Shown here: in pieces, positions 43,274-52,521 of the stretch | How the letters are laid out: every line of letters begins with the position of its first letter | Numbering within the stretch: position 1 is the first letter of the stretch | DNA from: Peribacillus frigoritolerans | GTDB lineage: Bacteria; Bacillota; Bacilli; Bacillales; DSM-1321 | Length of the DNA: 64,000 nucleotides | NCBI RefSeq assembly: GCF_040250305.1 | Contig: NZ_CP158190.1 | Location: 3,194,001 to 3,258,000, forward strand | Direction of reading: 5' to 3' | The notes under the pieces: model-generated | What the model was told of the DNA's origin: nothing | The model's input: only the letters and a program-made list of their open reading frames with translations | Database searches by the model: none | Made by a program: the position numbers and the translations under genes

Positions 43274-45023
43274 TCGTAGTGGGAATGATGAGCGTCACTT
43301 TCGTTCCTTCGTCGCGGACGCTTTCAATTTGAAATTTCCCTTTTAATTCCTCCATTATCTGAATGCACGTCGCCACACCTAATCCGTTTCCATCCGGTTT
43401 GGTGGTATAAAAGGGCATGCCGATATTTTTTAAATTCTCGGGACTGATGCCTTTCCCATCATCGCTGATCACTAATCTTACATAATGGGACTCGGAAGTA
43501 TGATGCAATTCAATCTGCCCCCTTGCTTCGATGGCTTCACAAGAATTATTCAAGACATTCAAGAGAACCTGCCTTAACCGGTTCCTGTCTGAATAAACAA
43601 CGACAGAGTGTGTCACTTCATTTATTAGTCTTACATGAGAACTCGGAATTGAAGGGATATAGGTATCTATTATTTCTTCAAGGAAATCCATTAAATCGAT
43701 TTTCTCCCATTCCAGTTGATGCGGTTTTGCCAAATCAAGAAGTTGTGTCACGAATACATTAACCCGATCCACTTCATGAAGCATGACATCACTATATTTT
43801 TCTATTAATGTTTTATCATGATCCTGGCTCTTCAATAATTGGAAAAAGCCCTTTATTGTCGTCAGCGGGTTCCTGATTTCATGTGCGACACCGGCAGCAA
43901 GCTGGCCGACATATTTCAATTTTTCCGTACGGACGATTTCCTTCTCACGATCTTCTATCGTTTCCATCATTCTTAGAAAGGCTAGGTTCAATTTTTCCAT
44001 TTCCTCGAAGCTTCTTTTATCGGAAATGATGAATTCCTTTCCTCCAATGAAATCCTCTGTCGCTTCGACAAGTTCTTGAACTGGCCGCACAAGGGTCTTT
44101 GTTAGTAAATAGACAGCCAGAATGATAGAAACAAAAACGATGCTGTAGATTGTCAAATACCGTGTTAAAAGGTCATTCAAAGGCTGAAAGACTTGTTTCT
44201 TATCTGCACCCACAACAACAAACCATTTATTCTCCGTTTTTGCAATCGTATGAACAGGCTGGATGGAATATATTTTTTCCCCGTTCTCTGCGCTGTACAA
44301 TTCATCCGATAACGAAGCTTCCATCAGCTTACCTTTCGTTAATCCCATTTCTTTCAATGCAGAATCCTGCATGACTCCATGCGGGTCTTTTTTCGAAATC
44401 ATGATGCCTTCTTGATTGATCATGAAAAAGTTCACTGGGTATTTATCGCTAATTTCATTAGCCTTTTTCTCCATCAGCTCCCAAAGTCCTTCCAATCGGA
44501 AAGCTGGAGATACGACACCGATCATTTTCCCTGCATTATCATAAACCGGCGCACTCAGAGCAATTATGGGTTCTGGGAAAGCACGGGTTTTATAAACGTC
44601 AGAAAGGAATTCACGACCTTCTATGGCCTCTTTGAACCATATTCTCTGCGCGAGGTTGTCCCCGATCATTTTATTGGATGTATCTGCAATGACATTGCCT
44701 TCCATATCCAAATGCAAGACACCGTAATAATATCCTTTTGCATCGATAAACTTTTTTAGTTCCTCTGACTTCTCTTCTTTTGAATGGCCAGGATTGATGA
44801 TTACCGAATTTGCACTCATTAACCTCACATCACTGATCCGTTCGTTCAAATAGCTATATGTTTCATTTACAATATTCAGTGAACCTGCATTCAGGGCATT
44901 TTTTGCTTCCTTCTCAAGCAGGGACCGTTGTGATCCATAGGATATGATCCCCAATATCAGAAGAGGAACACTTGCAATAAGTAATGAATAAAGCAAAATT
45001 CGGGTTTGAAGGCTTTTAAGCAT
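43257..45023 (-). CDS. Sensor histidine kinase with extracellular dCache domain (sporulation-kinase type)
   Basis: 588 aa. Membrane helix at 9-30, large extracytoplasmic double-Cache domain (about 35-280; YYYGVLHLDMEGNVIADTSN, FFMINQEGIMIS), second helix about 290-308, HAMP (309-365), then H381 in GVAHEIRNPLTTIKGFF, NVLNNSCEAI, DDGKGISPENL, GNGLGVATCIQIM. The kinase core is the NtrB/KinA-like type used by Bacillus sporulation kinases; the dCache sensor recalls KinD. No response regulator is adjacent, consistent with an orphan phosphorelay kinase. ATG 45023 lies 9 nt after GGGAGG. It sits between yodN and yozE, genes that are neighbours in B. subtilis. Confidence 0.88.
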   Translation of the reverse strand: MLKSLQTRILLYSLLIASVPLLILGIISYGSQRSLLEKEAKNALNAGSLNIVNETYSYLNERISDVRLMSANSVIINPGHSKEEKSEELKKFIDAKGYYYGVLHLDMEGNVIADTSNKMIGDNLAQRIWFKEAIEGREFLSDVYKTRAFPEPIIALSAPVYDNAGKMIGVVSPAFRLEGLWELMEKKANEISDKYPVNFFMINQEGIMISKKDPHGVMQDSALKEMGLTKGKLMEASLSDELYSAENGEKIYSIQPVHTIAKTENKWFVVVGADKKQVFQPLNDLLTRYLTIYSIVFVSIILAVYLLTKTLVRPVQELVEATEDFIGGKEFIISDKRSFEEMEKLNLAFLRMMETIEDREKEIVRTEKLKYVGQLAAGVAHEIRNPLTTIKGFFQLLKSQDHDKTLIEKYSDVMLHEVDRVNVFVTQLLDLAKPHQLEWEKIDLMDFLEEIIDTYIPSIPSSHVRLINEVTHSVVVYSDRNRLRQVLLNVLNNSCEAIEARGQIELHHTSESHYVRLVISDDGKGISPENLKNIGMPFYTTKPDGNGLGVATCIQIMEELKGKFQIESVRDEGTKVTLIIPTTNRLIK

Positions 45024-45037
45024 CCTTCCGATCCTCC

Positions 45038-45280
45038 CTATTCCTGATCTCCTAATAAGAGCCCTTCTTCTATTTGGACATACTGCTCCCATGCTTGATC
45101 GAATAGTGACATACTATCGAGATAGTATGCATTCAATTCCAAATAACTGCTCAGTTCATTATAATCAGTCGATTGTTTTGGGAAGCCATGATCCTCATAG
45201 GCATGATTGGCAAATTTAGTGATTGCATCAATTTCCTTTGGTTGTCGAAATTTCATTAAATATAAATAAAATGGTCTCAT
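45038..45280 (-). CDS. yozE: YozE family protein (UPF0346)
   Basis: 80 aa: FYLYLMKFRQPKEIDAITKF, ANHAYEDHGFPKQSTDYNEL, SSYLELNAYYLDSMSLFDQA, W. This is the SAM-domain-like YozE family. ATG 45280 follows a G-rich site (GGGGGG, 10 nt). Function is unknown. The 425-bp gap upstream (45281-45705) holds no supported gene, only AATGAAG-TG-CTTCATT, a small dyad at 45522-45537 of unknown meaning. Confidence 0.88.
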   Translation of the reverse strand: MRPFYLYLMKFRQPKEIDAITKFANHAYEDHGFPKQSTDYNELSSYLELNAYYLDSMSLFDQAWEQYVQIEEGLLLGDQE

Positions 45281-45705
45281 GATGTTGAGCCCCCCCTAAA
45301 ATAACTATGATTTCTGCTTTAATATATCGGAAACTTTCGCTTCCGTCCACTTTTTTAAAGATGAATTTGGTCTATTCTTCCTCACTTTATAGATTTCCAC
45401 GATTTTTCATCAAAAAATGCATTCATTTTCTTACGGAATTACACTTAAATATCGTACTCCCATCCTTTTAAGACGGAAAAACTTTTTTATTTATACGACT
45501 TGGTTCATGAATCGATAAAGGAATGAAGTGCTTCATTCTTGCTTAGCCCAATCTTTCAATCAAATGCACTTCAAAAACCTTATTATTTTCATTATCTGAA
45601 AAGGAAAATCCCCTTCATCTAAGATGGAAATAGTGGTTTGCACTAATTCTGTCCAAATGGGGGGATTTATTCATTCATATATGGAAATGTAAATGCATCA
45701 TGCCG

Positions 45706-45981
45706 CTAAAAGTCAAAGTAATTACGTTTCAACAGCCTTTTCATGTTCATTAGCTCACTGTACGTCGTTTGTTTTTCAAGCTGTTTCGTATCAATTAAAA
45801 ACAGTTGATTTTCGATTTCCTTCACTATTTCATCACTTTGAAAAAGAGCATCGCAGCTCTCACATCGAGATGAAGGGGTCTCCGTAATTTCAACTGCCCT
45901 CGTACCATCCGGCAGTTCCCAATACACAGTCCCATTTACTGAAGCAAGCTTCCCTTTCTCACACCAAGGACACGTCTCCAT
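45706..45981 (-). CDS. yokU: YokU family zinc-ribbon protein
   Basis: 91 aa with two CxxC knuckles (CPWC at the N-terminus; CESC about 35 residues later), VYWELPDGTRAVEITETPS between them, and a helical tail ending KRLLKRNYFDF. It matches the YokU family, always next to kamA in Bacillus. Start ATG 45981 is 9 nt after AAGGGAG; the earlier ATG 45990 touches that site. Function is unknown; its position directly after kamA implies a role with the aminomutase or its pathway. Confidence 0.85.
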   Translation of the reverse strand: METCPWCEKGKLASVNGTVYWELPDGTRAVEITETPSSRCESCDALFQSDEIVKEIENQLFLIDTKQLEKQTTYSELMNMKRLLKRNYFDF

Positions 45982-45982
45982 G

Positions 45983-47386
45983 CTATTCATCTCCCTTAGG
46001 TGTGCTCTTTTTTTGCTGTGCCTGGAATTTCTTTTCTTTTAACAAATCCCGCTTTTCACGTTGGTTTTTCAATGAAGCATGCTCTGGGTTGGTCACGTAA
46101 TTTTCCCGTCGATTCATTCGCTTCAGTCCTTCAGGCACTAAATTGAATTGCTTGTCGTTCATTAAACCAGATACACCTATATCTGATTGTCTTTCTTCCA
46201 TATCAGGATATACCCCTTTGAAGTAATCATCTGCAAGTCCTGGTGTATATTGCTCAGGTTCCGGATATGTGGTTATCACACCTTCAAAATTGCGCAGCAC
46301 CGTTTTTGTTGGAGATTGTGAAAGGATATAATTCGGCTGCAGCGTGATTTTCCCTCCCCCTCCAGGAGCATCGACGACGAAGGTAGGTACAGCATACCCG
46401 GATGTATGGCCTCGGAGCCCCTCAATGATTTCAATGCCTTTTGAAATGGGAGCCCTGAAGTGACCGATGCCTTCCGACAGATCGCACTGATAAATATAGT
46501 AAGGGCGGACACGAATCTTAACAAGGTCATGCATCAGCTTTTTCATGATTGCGACACTGTCATTGATCCCTGCTAAAATAACTGCCTGGTTGCCCACAGG
46601 TACACCTGCATCGGCAAGCATCTCACATGCTTTCTTTGATTCCTCTGTAATTTCTATCGAGGTATTGAAATGAGTATTCAGCCAAACCGGATGATATTTT
46701 TTTAAAATGGTGCATAAATTTTCAGTGATTCTTTGAGGAAAAACAACCGGAGCCCGCGTTCCTATCCTGATTATCTCAACATGAGGAATTTCCCTTAAGT
46801 TCTTGAGGATATATTCAAGGATCGTATCATTGATCAATAATCCGTCCCCGCCTGAAATAAGGACATCCCGAACTGCCGGTGTGTCACGTATATAACCGAT
46901 TGCAGCGTCCAATTGTTTTTTGGGCACGCCCATGCCAATTTGTCCTGAAAAGCGTCTTCTCGTACAATAACGGCAGTACATGGAGCACTGATTCGTCACC
47001 AAAAAAAGAACGCGATCCGGATATCTATGGGTTAGTCCCGGCACTGGGGAGTCCTCATCCTCATGAAGAGGGTCTTCCATGTCATATTTGGTTTTATGCA
47101 TTTCTTCCGAGATTGGGACCGATTGCATTCTGATTGGACACCTTGGGTCATCTTTATTCATTAACGAAGCATAGTATGGGGTGATATTCAATGGAATGGT
47201 TTTTGTGGAAATCCTCACACCTTCCTCTTCATCCGGAGTCAGGTTTATCACTTTCTTCAAATCATCGACAGTTCGGATCGTATTCGTAAGCTGCCACAGC
47301 CAGTTGTTCCATTGTTCTTCGGTTACATCTTTCCATAGCTCTATATCTTTCCAATTGCGATCTGGCTTATATAAGTCAAATAACAT
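45983..47386 (-). CDS. kamA: L-lysine 2,3-aminomutase
   Basis: Radical SAM, PLP-dependent conversion of L-lysine to L-beta-lysine. 467 aa. The 4Fe-4S ligands are C134, C138 and C141 in CSMYCRYC; GGDGLL and APGGGGKITLQPNY match the SAM- and PLP-side motifs of KamA. ATG 47386 follows AGGAGGTATAACC. It is preceded by a sigma-54 promoter at 47421-47438, followed by yokU. Product beta-lysine is the substrate of AblB encoded upstream. Confidence 0.95.
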   Translation of the reverse strand: MLFDLYKPDRNWKDIELWKDVTEEQWNNWLWQLTNTIRTVDDLKKVINLTPDEEEGVRISTKTIPLNITPYYASLMNKDDPRCPIRMQSVPISEEMHKTKYDMEDPLHEDEDSPVPGLTHRYPDRVLFLVTNQCSMYCRYCTRRRFSGQIGMGVPKKQLDAAIGYIRDTPAVRDVLISGGDGLLINDTILEYILKNLREIPHVEIIRIGTRAPVVFPQRITENLCTILKKYHPVWLNTHFNTSIEITEESKKACEMLADAGVPVGNQAVILAGINDSVAIMKKLMHDLVKIRVRPYYIYQCDLSEGIGHFRAPISKGIEIIEGLRGHTSGYAVPTFVVDAPGGGGKITLQPNYILSQSPTKTVLRNFEGVITTYPEPEQYTPGLADDYFKGVYPDMEERQSDIGVSGLMNDKQFNLVPEGLKRMNRRENYVTNPEHASLKNQREKRDLLKEKKFQAQQKKSTPKGDE

Positions 47387-47420
47387 GGTTATACCTCCTG
47401 AGTTATGATAGTAGTATTAA

Positions 47421-47438
47421 ATGCAAGAAGGGTGCCAA
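47421..47438 (-). promoter_or_regulatory. Sigma-54 (SigL) promoter of kamA
   Basis: Minus strand TTGGCACCCTTCTTGCAT: TGGCAC at -24 and TTGCAT at -12 with the correct five-base gap, 35 bp before the kamA start. This matches the activator encoded just upstream. Confidence 0.9.
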
Positions 47439-47470
47439 AATGACCCAATAATTCGAAGGCCCATAAAAAA

Positions 47471-47498
47471 AACCGGACTGCAGGCTGCATCCGGATTT
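47471..47498 (-). terminator. Terminator between kamR and kamA
   Basis: Minus strand AATCCGGA, 12-nt loop, TCCGGTT, followed by eight T. It separates kamR from the kamA transcript. Confidence 0.88.
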
Positions 47499-47505
47499 TT
47501 TCCAT

Positions 47506-48885
47506 TCAAATATGCTTTTTAATTTTATATTGCAAGGTCTGCCTTGGAATCTGCAATAGCTTCGATGCCTGGAAAACGTTACCGTTCGTTTGAAGAAGGG
47601 CCTCGGTAATCAATTTTGTTTCCATTTCAATCATGGCCTCACGAAGCGGAAGTATTTTTTCAGATGGGGTGCGCTTTTTTAAAGACTGGGGCAAATCTGC
47701 AAGGTTCAAAACATCATTCTCCGTATGGTTCATCATGAATTCTACTGTATGTTTAAGCTCCCTTACATTTCCAGGCCAATGATATTCCCGAAAAAAAACC
47801 TTTGTCTGCTCATCCATGCCTTTAATGGACAATCCTAATTTACTGTTAAATATTGATATGAAATGTTCAGTAAGAAGCTCTATATCATCAATCCGCTCCC
47901 TTAGCGGAGGCAGCTCGTAGCTCAATACGTTCAATCGGTAAAATAAATCGGGCCTTAGCCTGTTATCCGATACCGCCTTTTCCGGATCTATATTCATCGC
48001 TGCCATGATCCTCACATCCACCTGTACACTCTTTGTACCTCCTATCCTCCTTATGAACCCATCTTCGAGCACACGCAGAAGCTTTGCCTGCAAGTCAATC
48101 GGCATCGATTGCAATTCATCCAAAAACAAGGTTCCACCATTGGCCAATTCAAACAGTCCCTGGCGTTCCACAGCACCAGTGTAGCTTCCTTTAGCCGTAC
48201 CGAAGAGAAGCGATTCCAATAAATTTTCCGGTAAGGCCGCACAATTTTGCGCGATGAATGGTTCTTTACTGCGGCTCGAACCCTGGTGTATGCTTTGAAC
48301 AAAAAGCTCTTTTCCTACACCGCTTTCCCCATAAACCAACACCGATGAGGAGGAGCGGGCAGCCTTTTTCCCTTGTGAGATCAGACCTTTAAATCCAGCA
48401 TCAATAGTCAGGATTTCAATGAAAGAATATAATCCATCGGTTCCGGGCGTTTTCCTTTCAGGACTTTTGATCGTCTTGAGCGAGCTTTCCAGGTCAGCTA
48501 ACCTTTCAGATAATTGCTTCAAGCTTGAATAATCCTTGGCAATCTCTATAGCGCCTATCATAAACCCATCTACATATATGGGGAGCGTCGTGTTTAACGT
48601 CTCAATGATTCGCCCATGTGCATTTACATACGATTGGCTATAGTTGTAGATTGGTTTTTCAGATTTAATGACCCGCAGCAATGTCGATGATTTGTGATTC
48701 AAAGAAGGGAAGGCTTCAAGCAACGGTTTCCCAAGCACCTCACTTCTTTTCATCCCATCATGATTGGCCGCCACTTCGTTATAAAAGATGGTCTGTCCTT
48801 TTGGATCTATCACATGAATGCCTTCATCAATGGTTTGTAATATTGCTTCCAATACTTCACTTGTATTAAAAAATTCACTTGGCAA
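47506..48885 (-). CDS. kamR: Sigma-54-dependent activator (PAS-AAA+-Fis), KamR type
   Basis: 459 aa. N-terminal PAS sensor (about 5-115), then the AAA+ domain with Walker A GESGVGKE, the sigma-54 contact loop GSYTGA (a variant of GAFTGA), GGTLFLDEL, and the second-region FYRLNVLSYELPPLRERIDDI. It ends in a Fis-type helix-turn-helix (NVFQASKLLQIPRQTLQYKIK). Start TTG 48885 lies 6 nt after GGAGG. It resembles RocR/KamR regulators; it probably drives kamA from the adjacent -24/-12 promoter in response to lysine or a related signal, as reported for the kam locus of B. thuringiensis. Confidence 0.88.
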   Translation of the reverse strand: MPSEFFNTSEVLEAILQTIDEGIHVIDPKGQTIFYNEVAANHDGMKRSEVLGKPLLEAFPSLNHKSSTLLRVIKSEKPIYNYSQSYVNAHGRIIETLNTTLPIYVDGFMIGAIEIAKDYSSLKQLSERLADLESSLKTIKSPERKTPGTDGLYSFIEILTIDAGFKGLISQGKKAARSSSSVLVYGESGVGKELFVQSIHQGSSRSKEPFIAQNCAALPENLLESLLFGTAKGSYTGAVERQGLFELANGGTLFLDELQSMPIDLQAKLLRVLEDGFIRRIGGTKSVQVDVRIMAAMNIDPEKAVSDNRLRPDLFYRLNVLSYELPPLRERIDDIELLTEHFISIFNSKLGLSIKGMDEQTKVFFREYHWPGNVRELKHTVEFMMNHTENDVLNLADLPQSLKKRTPSEKILPLREAMIEMETKLITEALLQTNGNVFQASKLLQIPRQTLQYKIKKHI

Positions 48886-48967
48886 GATATCCCTCCTCAA
48901 GACCTTCTTGCTAGATGTATATGAGGAAATGCCAAAAACTTGTCATGTACCGCCTAAAATTGAGCAT

Positions 48968-49816
48968 TCAAGTGAAATTTTTCACCCAAAGGTTCATGTC
49001 TTCCAGTTTATCGTAAATGTAACAGTTATTGGCCAAACGTCCGCGGTACGAGTATCCATGCTGATGCAATGCAGCATTCATGCCGAATGAGAGCGACCTG
49101 GCAATCGAATAAATACAATAAATTCCATGTGAAATAAGATATTCTTCAAGCGCGGAAATCAAGTGTTTCATCAAGCCGTACTGCCGATGTTCCGGCAATG
49201 TCGCACAATCGGTGATTTCTGCGTTATGGTAAAAGGAATCAATTTCTGCTGAAGCAGCACTGACAATCCTGTCTTCATGGACATAAATATAAAAAACCGT
49301 TCCCTTTTCCATGCACTTTTTCACATATACCGGATCATTCATCGGTGTGGGATACACTTCGAAAACCTCCCCATACAATTGGGCCAGCTGAGGTGCATCG
49401 GTAACTTCCGCTTTACGGCCTTGATAGGCTGAAGGCGGATTATCTAATCCGGATTTTATCGGCAGCCTCTGTACATCGGTAAGGATTTGATCTTCCTTTT
49501 CCCATTCTGCACTGTTGCGCCTTGCATTCCGGTTATATTTAACAAGGAAGAAACAATCGCTTCCCAAAAAGAATTTATCGATGCTTCCTTCATATAGAAA
49601 ACCCTGAGCAAGCAATGCCAGAACGTTTTCCTTGCGTGACTTGAAGATGATTTTTTCTGCTGAAATGTCTTTAGCCACCTTTAAAGATTCCTCCACGCAT
49701 TCTTGAAAATGGCCTAAATAATCATCAATCCTGATTCGCTTATTAAAATGGTCAATCGTAATATGTATGGTGCACCTTGGCTTTTGAATCCTTTTTCCAA
49801 TGATTCCAGCCTCCAT
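48968..49816 (-). CDS. ablB: Beta-lysine N6-acetyltransferase
   Basis: Acetylates beta-lysine to N-epsilon-acetyl-beta-lysine. 282 aa. The N-terminal half is specific to AblB/YodP (CTIHITIDHFNKRIRIDDYL, EKIIFKSRKENVLALL, GFLYEGSIDKFFLGSDCFFL). The C-terminal half is a GNAT domain (YVHEDRIVSAASAEID, AEITDCATLPEHRQYGLMKHLI). The acetyl-CoA loop reads PEHRQYGL, a loose form of the usual Q/RxxGxG/A. ATG 49816 follows GGGAG. With KamA it makes an acetylated beta-amino acid known as a compatible solute in archaea. Confidence 0.9.
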   Translation of the reverse strand: MEAGIIGKRIQKPRCTIHITIDHFNKRIRIDDYLGHFQECVEESLKVAKDISAEKIIFKSRKENVLALLAQGFLYEGSIDKFFLGSDCFFLVKYNRNARRNSAEWEKEDQILTDVQRLPIKSGLDNPPSAYQGRKAEVTDAPQLAQLYGEVFEVYPTPMNDPVYVKKCMEKGTVFYIYVHEDRIVSAASAEIDSFYHNAEITDCATLPEHRQYGLMKHLISALEEYLISHGIYCIYSIARSLSFGMNAALHQHGYSYRGRLANNCYIYDKLEDMNLWVKNFT

Positions 49817-49894
49817 TTGTCCCGCTCCCTTCAAAACTTCGAAATTGTTGCGAAAGGCCTGACCCTTCCTGGAATCAGACCTCCGGAAAAATGA

Positions 49895-51166
49895 TTATTC
49901 CTGGTCCACCCCACACCATTCTATCATGGTCAATGCAATGATTTCCGCAACCTCCATCATTTTATCCACCTCTATATATTCGTTCGAATCATGGGCCATC
50001 TTCGTTTCCCCTGGTCCAAACACAACTACGGGGGTAGAGCCCACCGATGAAAGATACCCTCCGTCCGTCGCCCAAGGTGACGCTTCGACAAGCGGTTCCT
50101 CCCCTACCACTTTTTCATAATATGTGCCAATTGTCTTCATGAGCGGATGATCTATTTCGAGATTGCCAGGCAGCCATCTGGCCCCAAACCATTCTAATTC
50201 AATCGGTTTTTCTTTAAACCATGCATCACTCTCATTTAAAGCATCTATTCGCTCCATCAGCGATTTTTGTGCTTCTTCCATGGTTTCTGTCGGGGCGATG
50301 CCGAATCTACCTTCCAGAACGGCTGTATCCGGCACGGAGGAAGGCCAATTCCCGCTTTGAATGCTACCTATGTTGATTGGAATGGGGATAGGGACATTTT
50401 TATAGAGTGAATGACGGAGTGACTCATTCCGTTCTTGTTCGAGCAACTTGATTTCTTTCATTACACTAACCGCTTTATCTATTGCACTGATCCCTTCATA
50501 CCTCGTGCCCCCATGTGCAGACTTGCCTTTTATTTTCAGTCGAAACCACATCGAACCTTGCTGTAAAGGGAATAGTTTCATATTTGTAGGCTCCGGAATG
50601 ATTGCACCATCAGCTTTGTACCCCCGTATGACTGCCGCAAGTGTGCCGGCACCACCGCTTTCCTCTTCAATCACACTCTGGAATATCACATCCCCCTTCA
50701 ATTTGATTCCGGATTCGACGATCGCTTCAATGGCCAGTAATAAAGATACATTGCCGCCCTTCATGTCCGTCGTTCCCCGCCCGAAAACTTTCCCGTCCAT
50801 TAACTTGCCGCTATACGGTTCATCGTGCCATGCTGCAAGATCTCCTTCAGGAACTACATCAATATGTCCGTTTAAAATAAGGGATTTCCCCTGGCCCGTT
50901 CCTCTTTTAATAGCCACAAGATTCGGATTTCCTTTAAAATCCCGGCGGTTGCAATAAAAATGGGGATGTTTTCTTAATTGTTCATCCCCGATTTCCCAAA
51001 GATCTATTTCTAGACCAAGTTGTCTGCACTTCTCGACCACTATGGCTTGTGCACTTCCTTCTTGCCCCCTTTTGCTCGGTTCCTGAACCAGTTTTTGCAA
51101 AAGCTGAACCCCATTCATCCGATGTTCATTCAACCATGTTTTTATTTTTTCCTCATACATATCCAT
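49895..51166 (-). CDS. yodQ: M20-family deacetylase YodQ
   Basis: 423 aa ArgE/DapE-type metallohydrolase. Metal ligands: NGHIDVVPEGD (His/Asp), GRGTTDMKGG (bridging Asp), EEESGG (catalytic Glu and ligand), and the distal ligands near EPTN and GETKMAHDSNEY. The dimerisation domain KSAHGGTRYEGISAI is intact. Substrate by context is an acylated beta-lysine derivative, but this is inferred from the operon with ablB and yodRST. ATG 51166 follows GAGAGGAGA. Nine bases separate it from yodR. Confidence 0.9.
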   Translation of the reverse strand: MDMYEEKIKTWLNEHRMNGVQLLQKLVQEPSKRGQEGSAQAIVVEKCRQLGLEIDLWEIGDEQLRKHPHFYCNRRDFKGNPNLVAIKRGTGQGKSLILNGHIDVVPEGDLAAWHDEPYSGKLMDGKVFGRGTTDMKGGNVSLLLAIEAIVESGIKLKGDVIFQSVIEEESGGAGTLAAVIRGYKADGAIIPEPTNMKLFPLQQGSMWFRLKIKGKSAHGGTRYEGISAIDKAVSVMKEIKLLEQERNESLRHSLYKNVPIPIPINIGSIQSGNWPSSVPDTAVLEGRFGIAPTETMEEAQKSLMERIDALNESDAWFKEKPIELEWFGARWLPGNLEIDHPLMKTIGTYYEKVVGEEPLVEASPWATDGGYLSSVGSTPVVVFGPGETKMAHDSNEYIEVDKMMEVAEIIALTMIEWCGVDQE

Positions 51167-51175
51167 TCTCCTCTC

Positions 51176-51841
51176 TCATTCTTTTAAAATATGGATATTT
51201 TCAGAGACGGTAAACGAGGCTTCGGTCCGATTCCTGATTTCCTGAATGCTGGACGTATCAAATACATCAGTTAATAGGAGGCCCTCCGAAGTTACGGAAA
51301 ACACGCCTAATTCAGTGATGATCATATGTACGCATTTCTTGGCAGTTAACGGTAACGTACATTTTTTGACTAATTTAGACATGCCCGCTTTATCATTATG
51401 TTCCATCAAGACAATGACCTTTTTTGCCTTTGCCGCCAGCTCCATGGCACCGCCCATGCCTGGCACCCGCTTTCCCGGGACAATCCAATTAGCGAGATCC
51501 CCCGCTTGACTTACTTGAAGGGCTCCCAGAATCGTGATATCCACCCTGCCACGCCGTATCATCCCAAATGCAACAGTACTGTCGCAGTAGGAGGCCCCGG
51601 CTCTAATGGTGATCGGCAGTCCGCCTGCATTGCAAAGATGCGCATCTTCCTTCCCCGTTTCAGGAGTATTGCCAATTCCCACAAGGCCATTTTCCGCATG
51701 AAACATAACTTTATGGTCATTCAAAAGATGATTTGGAACAAGTGATGGAATGCCAATTCCCAAATTGACCAGCATCCCATCGCTTATTTCTGCTGCTGCG
51801 CGTTTCGCTATTCTATTTCTATCTTCTGTTCCCAAACCCAT
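51176..51841 (-). CDS. yodR: CoA-transferase, beta subunit YodR
   Basis: 221 aa CoA-transferase family I beta chain. GIGIPSLVPNHL, the catalytic glutamate in HAENGLVG, GGLPITIRAGASYCDS and the GAMELAAKAKKVIV core are present. It acts as a heteromer with the YodS product; the acid and CoA donor are not known, a beta-amino or keto acid from lysine being a fair guess. Start ATG 51841 (10 nt after GGAG) or TTG 51847; the gene overlaps yodS. Confidence 0.9.
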   Translation of the reverse strand: MGLGTEDRNRIAKRAAAEISDGMLVNLGIGIPSLVPNHLLNDHKVMFHAENGLVGIGNTPETGKEDAHLCNAGGLPITIRAGASYCDSTVAFGMIRRGRVDITILGALQVSQAGDLANWIVPGKRVPGMGGAMELAAKAKKVIVLMEHNDKAGMSKLVKKCTLPLTAKKCVHMIITELGVFSVTSEGLLLTDVFDTSSIQEIRNRTEASFTVSENIHILKE

Positions 51842-52521
51842 TTCCAATCGACTCCTTTTGATGGAATGATATAATCCACAAAGGCACCCGGAACAATGAT
51901 GTCCTCTGGATCCAAAGAGCCAAGCGGAACGATTTGCATGGCTTCGACTATAGTGATTTGTCCAGCGGCAGCAACGATTGGATTCGTGTTCCGGGCGCTT
52001 TTATCAAATATAAGATTTCCATAAGGATCTGCCATTTCTGCGTAAACAATGGCGATATCTGCAGTTAAAGCCGGTTCCACCAGATAATTTTTCTTCCCTA
52101 GTTTTACGGTTTGCTTGCCGTCCCGGACGATATCGGCCTCAATTCCAATATCAGTCAATATACCGCCTAGCCCCATTCCTCCGGCCCGGATGCGTTCGAC
52201 AAGTGTCCCTTGCGGAGAGAACTCCACTTCGAGTTCTCCATTGTTCATTAATAGTCCTGCATTAGGATTGGAACCGATATGGGATACGATGATCTTTTTC
52301 GCCCGGCGTTGCGTGACCAGTTTTCCGATTCCGATATCGGGGAAACCTGTATCGTTCCCAATCAAGGTTAAATCCTTAATGCCTGATTCCAAAATCAGAT
52401 TGATCAATCCCGGTGGCGTCCCTATGCCACCGAATCCCCCATACATGATGGACTGATGATCTTTAAAGTGATGGCGCACATCCTCCAAACGACAAATCTT
52501 CCGGAATGTATTTTCCACCAC
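51808..52521 (-). CDS. yodS: CoA-transferase, alpha subunit YodS
   Basis: 237 aa alpha chain, pairing with YodR. MYGGFGGIGTPPGLINLIL contains the glycine loop GGFGxxGxP of family I alpha subunits; LTLIGNDTGFPDIGIGKL and ARNTNPIVAAAG follow. GTG start near 52521, touching the yodT stop (TAGTG), with AAGGAAGTGAG upstream, so yodT-yodS-yodR are translationally linked. Confidence 0.9.
   Translation of the reverse strand: MVENTFRKICRLEDVRHHFKDHQSIMYGGFGGIGTPPGLINLILESGIKDLTLIGNDTGFPDIGIGKLVTQRRAKKIIVSHIGSNPNAGLLMNNGELEVEFSPQGTLVERIRAGGMGLGGILTDIGIEADIVRDGKQTVKLGKKNYLVEPALTADIAIVYAEMADPYGNLIFDKSARNTNPIVAAAGQITIVEAMQIVPLGSLDPEDIIVPGAFVDYIIPSKGVDWKWVWEQKIEIE

Noticed and set aside
45281..45705. Small gene in the yozE-yokU gap
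   Set aside because: No frame with a credible start and ribosome site; only AT-rich sequence and a short dyad.
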